Assembly: GCA_030456445.1 (NCBI GenBank)
Contig: JAKDNM010000027.1
Location: 1 to 36,513 of the forward strand
Source of the DNA: Hyphomicrobiales bacterium
GTDB taxonomy: Bacteria; Pseudomonadota; Alphaproteobacteria; Rhizobiales; Rhizobiaceae
Length of the DNA stretch: 36,513 bases
Reading direction: 5' to 3'
A model generated the notes under the pieces. It was not told where the DNA came from and searched no databases. It saw only the letters and a list, made by a program, of their open reading frames with translations. Shown in pieces: positions 25,273 through 35,484 of this stretch; within the stretch, counting starts at the first letter, position 1, and every line of letters begins with the position of its first letter. A program made the position numbers and the translations under genes.

Positions 25273-27299
25273 GACGCGGGTTTCAGCGAGCCGCGTAGTG
25301 CGGCCGGATCGATCATCGGCGGCAGGCAGGTCATGCCGATGCAGAGATAGGCTGCGGGTTTCGAGGGATCGATTTCAGCACCGCCGGGCAGGGCTATCTT
25401 GCTCGGCTCGTCGGAATGCCGAAGAGGAAGGTCGATGCGACGGGGGTCGGGCGTTCGATTCGCTTCCGGAACGAATCGTGCGCCGCTCCTGGGCTCCACC
25501 ATCACCAGTTTCCGCGGTGACGTCGCCAACGGGATCGTATTGACGATCCCGGCCTGGCCGTAGCGCTGATGAATGGCACGTCCGACGGCCGAGGCGGCGC
25601 TGTCGAAAGCTTTTGCCGCGAGATCGGCGTCTCCGGTAGCGCATGCAAGGCGCGCGATGGCCTCGATTACCTGCGCATTGGCCGATGGCATGGCGTCGTC
25701 GACATCGCCACGGACGCGCATGATGACGTCGGCACTGTCGGAGGCGGACAGATAGTAGCCGGTTCCGGCCGGATCGGCATGCCAGCGATCGAGTGCCGCC
25801 ACCATCCGATGAGCATCCTCGAGATAGCTCGCCTGGCCGGTGGCTTCATAAAGTGAGACGGCGGCGTTGGCTATCGCGGCGTAGTCGCTGGAAAGGCCAG
25901 GATAAAGCTTTTTTTCACCAAGGACGGAATGCGGAAGCCGATCCTCGCAGATCGATTCGGCTACGGTACGATATGCGGCCTCAGCGATCTCGAGCCAGTC
26001 CGGCCGATCGAATTGCCGGGCGCATTGGGCGATGGCGCGGATGGCAAGGCCGTTCCAGTCCACCAGGATCTTGTCGTCGCGACCCGGCCGTATCCTGTTC
26101 TCGCGGGTTGATCGAAGGCTTTCGAGCAGCGGGGGTAAATCCTGCCTGGCGTCCTCATCCGTTGTTTGGGGATCGGATCGATGGAGGATCGGATCGCCTT
26201 CCCAACCCGGCGGGCTTGCGAGCGAATAAGTCTTGAGTAGACGGACGGCGCCCTTGCCGAGCGCCGCCTCGATCTCCGCTGGTGTCCAGGTGTAGAATTT
26301 CCCCTCTTCGCCGTCGCTGTCGGCATCGAGACTCGATGCGAAGGCGCCATCACCGACGCGCATTTCGCGTGACAGCCAGGAAATCGTTTGTTCGATTCGC
26401 TCCTGGAACAATTTTTCGCCGGTGGCGCCATAGGCCCAACCGCAAAGCGTGAGAAGCTGGGCGTTGTCGTAGAGCATCTTTTCGAAATGCGGGACCATCC
26501 ATTCGGCGTCGGTCGAATAGCGGCAGAGACCGCCGCCGACATGGTCGTAGATGCCGCCATTCAGCATCGATCGCAGCGAATGGAGCACGGCGTCGCGGTA
26601 GCGCGCGTCGCCACTTTCTAGCCATTGCATCCACAGCGTGGTCATGATCGGCGCGTTGGGGAATTTGGGGGCACCCGTGAGGCCGCCGTGCAGAGGGTCG
26701 ATCGCGGCGAGATAGGGTTCGGCAAGAGCGGTGATTTGCTGATCGGAAAGAGGCGAGGGATCGCGGCTCTGTGCGAGCTGTCTTTCGACATGGGCGGTGA
26801 GCCTGGCGGCGTCGGCGGTGATTTCGCTCTTCTTTTCCTGCCAGGCGCGGTGGATTGTGTCGAGGATCTGCGTGAAGCCGGCGCGGCCGTAGCGCGGCTC
26901 TTTCGGGAAGTAAGTGCCGCCCCAGAAGGGCTGGGCCTCCGGCGTCAGGAACATGGTGAGCGGCCAGCCGCCTTGCTCGCCGGTTGCGGTGAGGGCTGCC
27001 ATATAGATCTGGTCGATGTCTGGGCGTTCCTCCCGATCCACCTTGATGTTGACGAAGAGACGGTTCATCAGCGCCGCCACGGACTCGTCCTCGAAGCTTT
27101 CATGTGCCATGACGTGGCACCAGTGGCAGGCGGCATAGCCTATGGAAAGCAGGATGGGACGACCGGTTTCCTTCGCTTCGGCCAGTGCATCTTTGGACCA
27201 GGGACGCCAATGGACCGGATTGTCCTTATGCTGGCGCAGATAGGGGCTGGCCTCGGCGGAGAGCAGGTTTTCAGCAGGCAGGGGCATGAAGGGCTCCAT
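25269..27299 (-). CDS. Thioredoxin-domain protein, YyaL/SPATA20 family (DUF255)
   Basis: A 676-residue cytoplasmic protein with an N-terminal thioredoxin-like domain (about 1-170) and a large alpha/alpha-barrel part resembling six-hairpin glycosidases. The redox motif is CHWC (Cys58-Cys61) in [19 protein letters not shown]. Further blocks are [15 protein letters not shown] and [20 protein letters not shown], with [10 protein letters not shown] next. Function is not established in bacteria. The start could be ATG 27299 or ATG 27287; the second has GGAG 9 bp upstream. It is divergent from mnmE, 30 bp apart. It runs against the direction of the leading strand and all its neighbours. Its stop shares TTAA with that of rho. 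Confidence 0.92.
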   Translation of the reverse strand: MEPFMPLPAENLLSAEASPYLRQHKDNPVHWRPWSKDALAEAKETGRPILLSIGYAACHWCHVMAHESFEDESVAALMNRLFVNIKVDREERPDIDQIYMAALTATGEQGGWPLTMFLTPEAQPFWGGTYFPKEPRYGRAGFTQILDTIHRAWQEKKSEITADAARLTAHVERQLAQSRDPSPLSDQQITALAEPYLAAIDPLHGGLTGAPKFPNAPIMTTLWMQWLESGDARYRDAVLHSLRSMLNGGIYDHVGGGLCRYSTDAEWMVPHFEKMLYDNAQLLTLCGWAYGATGEKLFQERIEQTISWLSREMRVGDGAFASSLDADSDGEEGKFYTWTPAEIEAALGKGAVRLLKTYSLASPPGWEGDPILHRSDPQTTDEDARQDLPPLLESLRSTRENRIRPGRDDKILVDWNGLAIRAIAQCARQFDRPDWLEIAEAAYRTVAESICEDRLPHSVLGEKKLYPGLSSDYAAIANAAVSLYEATGQASYLEDAHRMVAALDRWHADPAGTGYYLSASDSADVIMRVRGDVDDAMPSANAQVIEAIARLACATGDADLAAKAFDSAASAVGRAIHQRYGQAGIVNTIPLATSPRKLVMVEPRSGARFVPEANRTPDPRRIDLPLRHSDEPSKIALPGGAEIDPSKPAAYLCIGMTCLPPMIDPAALRGSLKPAS

Positions 27300-27329
27300 G
27301 GTTTATCGGTACGTAGGTCTTGGGACGCA

Positions 27330-28649
27330 ATGGAGCAAACGATATTGGCGGATACGATCTTTGCCTTGTCCAGCGGCGCGCTGCCGTCCGGTGTTGCGGT
27401 GATCCGCATTTCCGGGGCCGGGGGGAGGTGCGCACTGGAGAGACTGTGTGGAAGCGTCCCTGTGGAACGGCGGGCGGGACTGAGAAAAATCCGCGGGGCG
27501 AACGGGGAAATCATCGACAGTGGGCTTGTTCTTTTCTTTTCAGGACCGGGAAGCTTTACCGGGGAGGATGTGGCCGAACTGCATGCGCATGGCGGAAGAG
27601 CTGTTGTCTCGGCGCTCCTGAGGGAACTCGGCGCGGTTGACGGGTTGCGGCAGGCGGAAGCCGGCGAATTTACGCGACGGGCCTTTCTAAACGGCAAGGT
27701 TGACTTGGCGGGTGCAGAGGCGCTGGCCGATTTGGTCGCATCGGAGACGGAGACGCAGCGGCGCTTCGCTCAGGCGAATGCGGCGGGGCGGCAGGGGGTT
27801 CTCTATCGGGGATGGCGCGAACGGATCCTGCATGCGCGTGCGATGGTCGAAGCAGAGCTCGACTTTGCCGACGAAGCCGATATTGGCGATGCGCCGTCGT
27901 CGCCCGCATGGCCCGATATGCGTCGGCTTATGGAGGAAATCGAGGCGCATCTGGCGTCCTATCATCGTGCGGAAATCATCCGGGAGGGGTTTCGCGTGGT
28001 GATCATCGGAGCACCCAACGCCGGCAAATCGAGCCTGTTGAATGCACTGGCCTCGCGCGAAGTGGCAATCGTGACGGAAGAGGCCGGGACGACGCGCGAT
28101 CTGATCGAGGTGCCACTCGATCTCGGCGGCGTAAAGGTTTTGGTGACCGACACGGCCGGTTTGCGGGAGGATGCGGGAAGGGTTGAGGCGGTCGGGATCG
28201 AGCGGGCGCGGGCGCGGGCGGCGGAAGCCGATCTGGCCCTGCTTTTGACGGATCTTTCTGATCCGATTGTGATTCGGTATGGATTCGGTAGCGTTCCGAT
28301 ATGGAAGATTGGAACCAAGTCCGATTTGGCTTGCGCGTCGCCGGTCAAGGGCTGCGATCATGCAATTTCCGTTTTTACCGGGAGCGGACTTGACTGTTTG
28401 ATCGAGGCGTTGACCACGATGGCGAAGGAGGCGGCATCCACGACCGGCGTGCTGCCGTCACGGCTCAGGCATGTCGAACTTCTTCGCCGCTGCAGGACGC
28501 TGCTGGCGAAGGCGCTTGACCGTCGCGGCCTCGAATTGCAGGCGGAGGAACTCCGACAGGCGAGCGACGCGCTTGGGCGGATTGTCGGGTCGGTGGATGT
28601 AGAGGAGTTGCTTGGCGTGATCTTTTCCAACTTCTGCATCGGAAAATGA
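27330..28649 (+). CDS. mnmE: tRNA uridine-5-carboxymethylaminomethyl modification GTPase MnmE
   Basis: With MnmG it modifies U34 of tRNAs that read two-fold degenerate codons. From ATG 27330 it has 439 residues. The N-terminal folate-binding domain shows TIFALSSGALPSGVAVIRIS and ELHAHGG. The G domain has G1 GAPNAGKS (227-234), G2 TTRD, G3 DTAG (274-277) and a G4 of TKSD instead of NKxD. The C-terminal zinc-free CxGK motif is CIGK (436-439). A longer frame from 26625 is antisense to the yyaL-like gene and not coding. Two parS sites follow before mnmG. Confidence 0.97.
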   Translation: MEQTILADTIFALSSGALPSGVAVIRISGAGGRCALERLCGSVPVERRAGLRKIRGANGEIIDSGLVLFFSGPGSFTGEDVAELHAHGGRAVVSALLRELGAVDGLRQAEAGEFTRRAFLNGKVDLAGAEALADLVASETETQRRFAQANAAGRQGVLYRGWRERILHARAMVEAELDFADEADIGDAPSSPAWPDMRRLMEEIEAHLASYHRAEIIREGFRVVIIGAPNAGKSSLLNALASREVAIVTEEAGTTRDLIEVPLDLGGVKVLVTDTAGLREDAGRVEAVGIERARARAAEADLALLLTDLSDPIVIRYGFGSVPIWKIGTKSDLACASPVKGCDHAISVFTGSGLDCLIEALTTMAKEAASTTGVLPSRLRHVELLRRCRTLLAKALDRRGLELQAEELRQASDALGRIVGSVDVEELLGVIFSNFCIGK

Positions 28650-28671
28650 TTCGAGACTGGCCATTTGGGAT

Positions 28672-28687
28672 TGATTCACGTGAAACA
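28672..28687. promoter_or_regulatory. parS centromere site 1
   Basis: TGATTCACGTGAAACA matches the bacterial parS consensus TGTTTCACGTGAAACA at 15 of 16 positions. ParB, encoded 3.5 kb downstream, binds such sites. It lies between mnmE and mnmG. Confidence 0.9.
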
Positions 28688-28709
28688 TCTCTGTTTCAAG
28701 ACTGCTGAA

Positions 28710-28725
28710 CGTTTCACGTGAAACA
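28710..28725. promoter_or_regulatory. parS centromere site 2
   Basis: CGTTTCACGTGAAACA has a perfect 14-bp core GTTTCACGTGAAAC and one mismatch at the edge. Its centre is 38 bp from that of site 1. A half-site TGTTTCA lies between the two, near 28692. Confidence 0.95.
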
Positions 28726-28782
28726 ACCCCGTGCGGGATTGTCTTGACAGGCCGCCGCGATTTGCACATTGGTCGCGCCACT

Positions 28783-30672
28783 ATGCGGATATCCGAACCA
28801 AAGCCCTCCTATGACGTGATCGTCGTCGGCGGCGGCCATGCCGGCTGCGAGGCCGCGTCCGCGTCGGCGCGGTCCGGTGCATCGACCGCACTGGTGACGA
28901 TGGCGTTCGAGACCATCGGGGCGATGTCGTGCAATCCGGCTATAGGCGGGCTCGGGAAAGGCCAGCTCGTGCGCGAGGTGGATGCGCTTGACGGATTGAT
29001 GGGCCGGGTGGCGGATGCGGCCGGCATCCAGTTCCGGCTGCTCAACAGACGAAAGGGACCTGCGGTCCGCGGGCCGCGCACGCAGGCTGATCGAAAGCTG
29101 TACAAGCAGGCGATGCAGGCCGCTATCGGCAGCGATGCCGCGCTAGACGTGGTTATCGGTGAAGTTGCCGATTTTTCGATCGCGGATAATCGATTGGAAG
29201 CGGTGCGACTGGCGGATGGCCGGGAGATACGTTGCGGCGCGCTCGTGCTCACTACGGGGACGTTTCTGCGCGGGCTGATCCATATCGGCGAGCGAAAAAT
29301 CCCGGCTGGACGGATCAACGAAAAGGCGGCAACGGGTCTTTCCGCCACCATGGCAAGGGCAGGCTTCCGGCTCGGACGATTGAAGACGGGAACACCGCCG
29401 CGGCTTGACGGACGGACGATAGACTGGGCCAAGCTGGGGCGGCAGGAAGCGGATGCCGAACTGTTGCCCTTCTCGCTGATGACCGACAGAATCGTCAATC
29501 CGCAGATCGAATGCGGGATCACGCGGACGACGGCGCGGACGCATGCCGTTATTCGCGAGAATCTGCAACGCTCGGCGCTTTATTCCGGCGCGATCGAGGG
29601 GATCGGTCCACGCTATTGCCCTTCCATCGAGGACAAGATCGTGAAGTTCGGCGATCGGGACGGACACCAGATATTCCTGGAACCCGAGGGCCTTGACGAC
29701 CACACGGTCTATCCGAACGGTATTTCGACCTCGTTGCCGGAAGATGCGCAAGTTAAGCTGCTGGCTACGATTCCGGGGCTGGAGCACGCACATATGCTAC
29801 AGCCGGGCTACGCGATCGAATACGATCATATCGACCCGCGCGAGTTGCAGCCAACGCTGGAGACGCGAAAGGTGCGGGGCCTATTCCTTGCTGGTCAGAT
29901 CAATGGAACGACAGGCTATGAGGAAGCGGCCGGGCAGGGAATTGTCGCCGGCATCAATGCCGCGCGGGTGGCCGGCGAGAAGGAAGGCGTCCGTTTCGGC
30001 CGCGGCGATAGCTATATCGGCGTGATGATCGACGATTTGACCACTCGTGGCGTCAGCGAGCCGTACCGGATGTTTACATCTCGCGCGGAGTACCGGCTTT
30101 CACTCAGGGCGGATAACGCCGACGAGAGGTTGACGCCCCGCGCGATCCAACTGGGCATCGTCTCTGGGGAGCGGCGCGAGCGGTTCAGCCTGCAGGATCA
30201 ATTGCTTAGTCGGGCACGGGTATTGCTGGACGGGCTTACACTGACTCCGAACGAGGCTCGCAAGCATGGGCTGGAGATCAATCAGGACGGAGTCCGCCGT
30301 TCGGCATTCGAGCTGCTCAGCCATTCGGATTTGAGCCTCTCGCGACTGGCTGCCGTGTGGCCTGAATTGAACGCTATCCCGGGGCGGGTTGCGGAGCGGC
30401 TGGAGACGGATGCGCGATATTCCGTCTATCTCGATCGACAGGAAGCGGATGTGGCGTTGCTTAAGCGCGAGGAGGCAAGGTCGATCCCGGTCGATCTCGA
30501 CTATGCCGCAATGGCGGGATTGTCGAACGAGCTGAAGCAGAAGCTTGCCATACGCAGGCCGGATTCTCTTGCCGAGGCGCAGCGGATCGACGGAATGACG
30601 CCGGCCGCCCTGGCAATCGTCCTCACCCACGCCCAGGCGCATGAGCGGGTCCGCCCCGGCACGGCCGCTTGA
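28783..30672 (+). CDS. mnmG: tRNA uridine-5-carboxymethylaminomethyl modification enzyme MnmG
   Basis: FAD-dependent partner of MnmE. From ATG 28783 it has 629 residues. The dinucleotide-binding loop [11 protein letters not shown] is at 14-24. Other family signatures are [21 protein letters not shown], abbreviated here as [11 protein letters not shown], then [19 protein letters not shown] and [20 protein letters not shown]. The C-terminal MnmE-binding helices are complete. An upstream TTG at 28744 would add 13 non-conserved residues. The same TTGACA could serve as a -35 element. Its stop overlaps the TTG start of rsmG. Confidence 0.97.
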   Translation: MRISEPKPSYDVIVVGGGHAGCEAASASARSGASTALVTMAFETIGAMSCNPAIGGLGKGQLVREVDALDGLMGRVADAAGIQFRLLNRRKGPAVRGPRTQADRKLYKQAMQAAIGSDAALDVVIGEVADFSIADNRLEAVRLADGREIRCGALVLTTGTFLRGLIHIGERKIPAGRINEKAATGLSATMARAGFRLGRLKTGTPPRLDGRTIDWAKLGRQEADAELLPFSLMTDRIVNPQIECGITRTTARTHAVIRENLQRSALYSGAIEGIGPRYCPSIEDKIVKFGDRDGHQIFLEPEGLDDHTVYPNGISTSLPEDAQVKLLATIPGLEHAHMLQPGYAIEYDHIDPRELQPTLETRKVRGLFLAGQINGTTGYEEAAGQGIVAGINAARVAGEKEGVRFGRGDSYIGVMIDDLTTRGVSEPYRMFTSRAEYRLSLRADNADERLTPRAIQLGIVSGERRERFSLQDQLLSRARVLLDGLTLTPNEARKHGLEINQDGVRRSAFELLSHSDLSLSRLAAVWPELNAIPGRVAERLETDARYSVYLDRQEADVALLKREEARSIPVDLDYAAMAGLSNELKQKLAIRRPDSLAEAQRIDGMTPAALAIVLTHAQAHERVRPGTAA

Positions 30673-31298
30673 GCGACGACCGCCTCATCTCGTTGCAAAA
30701 GATCGCCGGGAATGTTTCACGTGAAACGGCCGACCGGCTTGAACTGTTCGAGCAACAATTCCGGCGCTGGTCGGCGCGTATAAATCTGGCGGCGGTGTCG
30801 CAGCTCGACAACCTCTGGGCGCGGCATATACTCGACAGCGCCCAGCTCGCTCGATTCGCACCTGAAACGGTGCGATGGCTCGACATAGGATCGGGCGGCG
30901 GCTTTCCGGGCGCCGTTCTCGCTATTCTGCTCAGGGATCGGTCTTCCTTTCACATCGACCTGGTGGAAAGCAACCGTAAGAAGGCAGCGTTTCTTAAGAC
31001 GACTCTGGCTGACTGCCCCTCGGTGAGGGTCCATCCGGTGCGCATCGAGCAGGCCTACACCCTTGTGGAATCACCGGAAATTGTCACTGCGCGAGCCCTG
31101 GCGCCGCTTCCGAATCTTTTGGGGCTCGCCGCTCCCTGGCTGGCGAACGGTGCGCTCGGTCTTTTTCACAAAGGTCGGGATTATGCATCCGAAATCGAAG
31201 AAGCCGGTGACGCATGGCGTTTCGATCTGGTAGAACATCGAAGCATGGTGGACCGTGAAGGCCGGATTCTGGAGATTCGTAATCTGCGCGCCCGCTGA
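30669..31298 (+). CDS. rsmG: 16S rRNA (guanine527-N7)-methyltransferase RsmG
   Basis: Methylates N7 of G527 in 16S rRNA using S-adenosylmethionine. The 209-residue protein shows INLAAVS, the SAM-binding [28 protein letters not shown] and [11 protein letters not shown]. The start is a TTG at 30669 whose TGA overlap with the mnmG stop (TTGA) implies translational coupling. Codons 15-20, encoding NVSRET, are formed by a parS site. parA begins 36 bp downstream. Confidence 0.95.
   Translation: MSDDRLISLQKIAGNVSRETADRLELFEQQFRRWSARINLAAVSQLDNLWARHILDSAQLARFAPETVRWLDIGSGGGFPGAVLAILLRDRSSFHIDLVESNRKKAAFLKTTLADCPSVRVHPVRIEQAYTLVESPEIVTARALAPLPNLLGLAAPWLANGALGLFHKGRDYASEIEEAGDAWRFDLVEHRSMVDREGRILEIRNLRAR
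30713..30728. promoter_or_regulatory. parS centromere site 3, inside rsmG
   Basis: TGTTTCACGTGAAACG matches the parS consensus at 15 of 16 positions. It lies within the rsmG reading frame and encodes most of the NVSRET peptide near its N-terminus. Confidence 0.93.
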
Positions 31299-31334
31299 AA
31301 CCATACGAACATTTGGCAATGAGCGCTTGACGCC

Positions 31335-32132
<798 letters not shown>

Positions 32133-32157
32133 CGGGTTCCGACCAAGGGCATCGAAG

Positions 32158-33030
32158 ATGAACGAAGACGCTTCCAGAAGACGGCTTGGGCGGGGTCTCG
32201 CCGCGCTGATCGGTGACATGGATCAGCCGGTTGCCGCGGCGGCTGCGCCCGTGGCTGCCGATCGCGGATTGCCGATCGAACTGATATCCCCCAACCCGCG
32301 CAATCCGCGCCGGCGCTTCGCAGATGGAGATCTTGCCGATCTCAGCCAGTCGATCCGTGAGCATGGGGTGGTGCAGCCGGTGGTGGTGCGGCGCGCCGGA
32401 GGCGACGGCCGCTACGAGATCATCGCCGGGGAGCGGCGCTGGCGGGCGGCGCAGCTTGCGGGAATGACGGAGATACCGGCGATCATCCGCGATGTCAGCG
32501 ACCGCGAAGCGCTGGAACTGGCGATCGTCGAGAACATCCAGCGCGCCGACCTCAACCCGGTGGAAGAAGCGGCGGGATTCCAGCAGCTTATCGACGATCA
32601 TGGTTACACACAGGCTGATCTAGGCCAGGTCATTGGCAAGAGCCGAAGCCATGTCGCCAATACGCTCAGGCTTTTGAAGCTGCCCGAGGACGTGCGCGCG
32701 ATGCTTGTCGACGGCGCTCTGTCGGCCGGCCACGCGAGAGCGCTCGTTACGGCGGACGATCCTGCTTCGCTGGCGCGGCGAATTGTCGAGGGCGGTTTAT
32801 CGGTACGACAGGCGGAGGCGCTGGCGCAAGAGCCCGTGCGCGACCATGCACGAAAAGCGACGATGGTGCGCCCGGAAAAAGATCCCGACACTGTCGCTCT
32901 CGAAAAGCTCCTTTCCGACGTGACGGGCCTTGCCGTCGTCATCGGCCACAAGCAGAATGGCGGCGAGATGCGCATCGCCTATCGCTCGCTCGAGCAACTC
33001 GACGATTTGTGTCGGAGGCTAAAAGGCTGA
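32158..33030 (+). CDS. parB: Chromosome partitioning protein ParB
   Basis: CTP-dependent clamp that loads at parS and spreads. The 290-residue protein begins with the ParA-stimulating LGRGLAALIGD (10-20). The CTP-binding domain has IREHGVVQPVVVR and GERRWRAA (91-98), then ENIQRADLNPVEEA. The helix-turn-helix region is TQADLGQVIGKSRSHVANTL. The C-terminal dimerisation domain ends in YRSLEQLDDLCRRL. Three parS targets are in the window. Confidence 0.98.
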   Translation: MNEDASRRRLGRGLAALIGDMDQPVAAAAAPVAADRGLPIELISPNPRNPRRRFADGDLADLSQSIREHGVVQPVVVRRAGGDGRYEIIAGERRWRAAQLAGMTEIPAIIRDVSDREALELAIVENIQRADLNPVEEAAGFQQLIDDHGYTQADLGQVIGKSRSHVANTLRLLKLPEDVRAMLVDGALSAGHARALVTADDPASLARRIVEGGLSVRQAEALAQEPVRDHARKATMVRPEKDPDTVALEKLLSDVTGLAVVIGHKQNGGEMRIAYRSLEQLDDLCRRLKG

Positions 33031-33060
33031 CATTTCTTTAGCCGGCAAATTATAAATAAT

Positions 33061-34101
33061 TCACCGTCGAGGGCGGCGTCCCTCGATCGCGAGGGCAAGA
33101 AGCGTTCTTTCGACCACCGACTTTGCCAGCTCCGGGCGCCGACGCGTCTGCAATACGGCGTCGCGCAGACGGTCGAGTGCCCTTACGATGCTATTGCCGT
33201 CATAGCGATCGAGTGCGGTTTCGACCGTCTTCTTGCGGGCAAAGAAGACGGGCGGCCGGGCCGAAGCGACAGCGGCAATCGCGCTCTGTCCCTTGCGTTC
33301 CATGGCATTGTGCATCGTCTGCAGGTTTTGGAACTGGCGGATCGCGGATGCAAGCATCTGGAAGGGCGGTCCGCCGGCGGCCGCATGCCGGGCCAGTGCC
33401 TGGTCAAGATCGGCGGCCTTGCCCAGCAGTACGGCGTCGATCGCGTCGTCGTTGGATGAAGCGGATACATCCCCGACCATGGCAAGGACATCCTCCGTCT
33501 CGATCCGCTCCTTGCCGAGGCAATAGAGAAGAAGCTTGGCGATCTCGCCACGGCTGGCCAGCCGGTCGCCGCCGAGACTCGATTTCAGCATTTGCCGTGC
33601 ATCGAGGGCGATTGCCATCCCGGCCTTCGCCATTTCCCCGTCGATCAGCGCGTCGATGGCCCTGGCGTCGTCCGCATAGCAGGGCAGCGCCATGGCGGCG
33701 CTCGCCCCTTCGACAACGGTGCGCAACGGTGCGTTCTTCTTCAGTTCACCGGCCTCGATGAGGATGATCGCATCGGCAGGCGGGTTGTCGGCAAGCCGCT
33801 TGACGTCGGCCCCGAGGTTTTTCTGGGCGCCTGCGTTGGCTATCCAGATCAGGCGGTTTTCGGCGAACATCGGCACGGTGCGCGCCTCGTCTTCCAGCCG
33901 GCCGGGCTGCTGGTCGAGTTCATTGGCTTCCAGGCGCACCACCGCGAACGGATCGTGGAGCGGCAGCCCGGTGTTTGCCGCAAAGACACGTGCGCGCTCG
34001 GAAACGAGGCCACGATCGGGGCCGTAGATCAACACCAGCCGGAACGAGGGTTCCGGGCGTGAAAGCCATCTGTCGACTTCAAAGGCCTTCTTCTGCGCCA
34101 T
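33061..34101 (-). CDS. holA: DNA polymerase III delta subunit
   Basis: Delta opens the sliding clamp as part of the clamp loader. From ATG 34101 the product has 346 residues, the family length. Recognisable blocks are FRLVLIYGPDRGLVSERA near the N-terminus, TVPMFAENRLIWI and LLLYCLGKERIETEDVLAMV, with GDVSASS following. The C-terminal collar helices contain PPVFFARKKTVETAL. It is convergent with parB (30-bp gap) and starts 8 bp after yggT stops. A longer frame to 34560 reads through yggT in another frame and is not coding. Confidence 0.94.
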   Translation of the reverse strand: MAQKKAFEVDRWLSRPEPSFRLVLIYGPDRGLVSERARVFAANTGLPLHDPFAVVRLEANELDQQPGRLEDEARTVPMFAENRLIWIANAGAQKNLGADVKRLADNPPADAIILIEAGELKKNAPLRTVVEGASAAMALPCYADDARAIDALIDGEMAKAGMAIALDARQMLKSSLGGDRLASRGEIAKLLLYCLGKERIETEDVLAMVGDVSASSNDDAIDAVLLGKAADLDQALARHAAAGGPPFQMLASAIRQFQNLQTMHNAMERKGQSAIAAVASARPPVFFARKKTVETALDRYDGNSIVRALDRLRDAVLQTRRRPELAKSVVERTLLALAIEGRRPRR

Positions 34102-34109
34102 TGCGGCCT

Positions 34110-34400
34110 TCAGAGGATCGCGGGCGCGACGGTTGTCAGCAGGAACTGGCGGATAAAGAAGATGAGCAGGAGCAGGATGATCGGGGATATGTCGATGCCG
34201 CCAAGATCCGGCAGATAGCGTCGGATCGGCCGCAAGACCGGATCGGTCATCTTGAACAGCATGTTGCCGATCATCCCGACGAATTCGTTGCGCGGATTGA
34301 CGACGTTGAACGCATAGAGCCAGGAAAAGACGGCGGCGCCGATGATGATCCACCAATAGATATCGAGCGCCAGAACGATCGTTTGAATGAGTGCGAGCAT
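34110..34400 (-). CDS. yggT: YggT family membrane protein
   Basis: A 96-residue integral membrane protein with two hydrophobic segments ([17 protein letters not shown] and [16 protein letters not shown]) and the family loop [19 protein letters not shown]. Function is not firmly known; family members have been tied to osmotic stress and cell division. I chose ATG 34400 because it starts at the conserved N-terminus [13 protein letters not shown]. holA lies 8 bp downstream, so the two are probably co-transcribed. Confidence 0.93.
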   Translation of the reverse strand: MLALIQTIVLALDIYWWIIIGAAVFSWLYAFNVVNPRNEFVGMIGNMLFKMTDPVLRPIRRYLPDLGGIDISPIILLLLIFFIRQFLLTTVAPAIL

Positions 34401-34596
34401 CGAGGTCTCCGCGTGGCCAGCGCGACATGTAACCATTGCGCCGAAGCGGGGCAAGCCCGGGCCTGCCGGCCGGCCCGAATGGGGCATGCGCCCCTGCTTT
34501 TGCGCCGGCCGGCGGTTCGTTTCCGTTTCTGGTACTGCCGGGGAGCTTCCTGTTGTCCAATTTTTACCGTGTGGCCGCCAGAAAGCCAGCCGGAAC

Positions 34597-34622
34597 GAAA
34601 AAAGACCCGCCGCGAGGGCGGG
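34597..34622 (-). terminator. Rho-independent terminator of the PRC-barrel gene
   Basis: On the minus strand a GC stem (GGCGGG is complementary to CCCGCC, plus-strand 34606-34611 and 34617-34622) with a 5-nt loop is followed by a run of T (plus-strand A-run at 34597-34603). It lies 46 bp after the stop of the PRC-barrel gene. The rest of 34401-34668 carries the yggT upstream region and no gene. Confidence 0.85.
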
Positions 34623-34668
34623 CCTTTTCCGGAGGCGTCTTCGTGCCTGTGCCGTAACGTTTATCGCG

Positions 34669-35268
34669 TCAACCGCCCGAGCCGCTCGTGCTGCCTTCGG
34701 TCGATGGCGCGGGAGTTGTTGGGGCGCCCATCCCCGTCCCCGTCGTGCCGGTACCTGTGGCGTTGCTTTCGGCGGGCTCGGCCTGATAGGGCTTGGGATC
34801 GAAATCAGGCAACGCCTTCAACTGATCGGCCGTGGTCGGCACGATGACCCACCATTTGCCGTTGCCTTGCTCCCATTTCACTTGGGAATAGTCGATGGCG
34901 ACATTCTTCGAGCCGATGCCGAGGAAGCCGCCTACGCCGACAACGACGGATACGATCTTGCCGTCCTTATCGAGCACCAGATCGTTGACGTTGCCAATCT
35001 CCTGCCCCTTGTCGCCGGCGCTGTTATAGACCGAAGCGCCCATGAGGTTCGATGCGAGGTGCCCGTCCGTTTGCGCTTCGTCTTTGGCCTTGACTTCATC
35101 GGCGGATTTCATGCCCGGAGGGTTGGCCGGTTCCGTCGGTTGTGTTGCCGGCGCGCTCGGAACAGCCGTGTCGGGAGCAGTCGTGTCGGGGGTGGTCGTC
35201 TGGGCAAGCGCCGCGCCCGTCGTCAGAAGGGCGGCGATGGTCGTGGTCGCCAAAAGGGTGCGGATCAT
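34669..35268 (-). CDS. Secreted PRC-barrel domain protein
   Basis: From ATG 35268 (site AAGGAGAGAG) the 199-residue product has a signal peptide [20 protein letters not shown] ending in LAQ. A threonine- and proline-rich linker ([15 protein letters not shown]) follows, then a PRC-barrel domain (about 75-150) with [40 protein letters not shown] and [14 protein letters not shown]. The tail is low-complexity in threonine, glycine and serine. Such proteins are common in rhizobia and tied to envelope or stress functions only by inference. It has its own terminator. Confidence 0.9.
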   Translation of the reverse strand: MIRTLLATTTIAALLTTGAALAQTTTPDTTAPDTAVPSAPATQPTEPANPPGMKSADEVKAKDEAQTDGHLASNLMGASVYNSAGDKGQEIGNVNDLVLDKDGKIVSVVVGVGGFLGIGSKNVAIDYSQVKWEQGNGKWWVIVPTTADQLKALPDFDPKPYQAEPAESNATGTGTTGTGMGAPTTPAPSTEGSTSGSGG

Positions 35269-35442
35269 GGTATCTCTCTCCTTGTGCATGTTTTCATGTA
35301 CGGGGCCGTGTCTCACACCGGACTGTCCAGGAGGGTTGAGGCGCGGCCCTTGCATTTGCGAAACGCTATCGGCTGGCACTTGTTCCGTATCCGATGCCGT
35401 ATCTGGACTGGCAACCAGCGGCATGCCCGTGCGTTATCCATG

Positions 35443-35460
35443 CCGGCGGGGACCCGCCGG
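35443..35460 (+). promoter_or_regulatory. GC hairpin in the leader of the lipid-kinase gene
   Basis: CCGGCGGG and CCCGCCGG are perfect 8-bp arms around GA, ending 24 bp before the ATG of the downstream gene and just before its ribosome-binding site (GAGGGCGG). In RNA it would be a very stable stem and could limit translation. No U-run follows, so it is not an intrinsic terminator. Confidence 0.5.
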
Positions 35461-35484
35461 ACGGGATAGGCCGAGGGCGGACGC

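Noticed and set aside
26625..27329. Extended N-terminus for mnmE of 235 codons
   Set aside because: The extension is antisense to the yyaL-like gene. MnmE family similarity begins exactly at ATG 27330.
33061..34560. Extended N-terminus for holA to 499 residues
   Set aside because: The extension reads through yggT in another frame; the family start fits ATG 34101.
34401..34668. Small gene between yggT and the PRC-barrel gene
   Set aside because: Open frames here are shadows; the stretch is explained by a terminator and upstream sequence of yggT.
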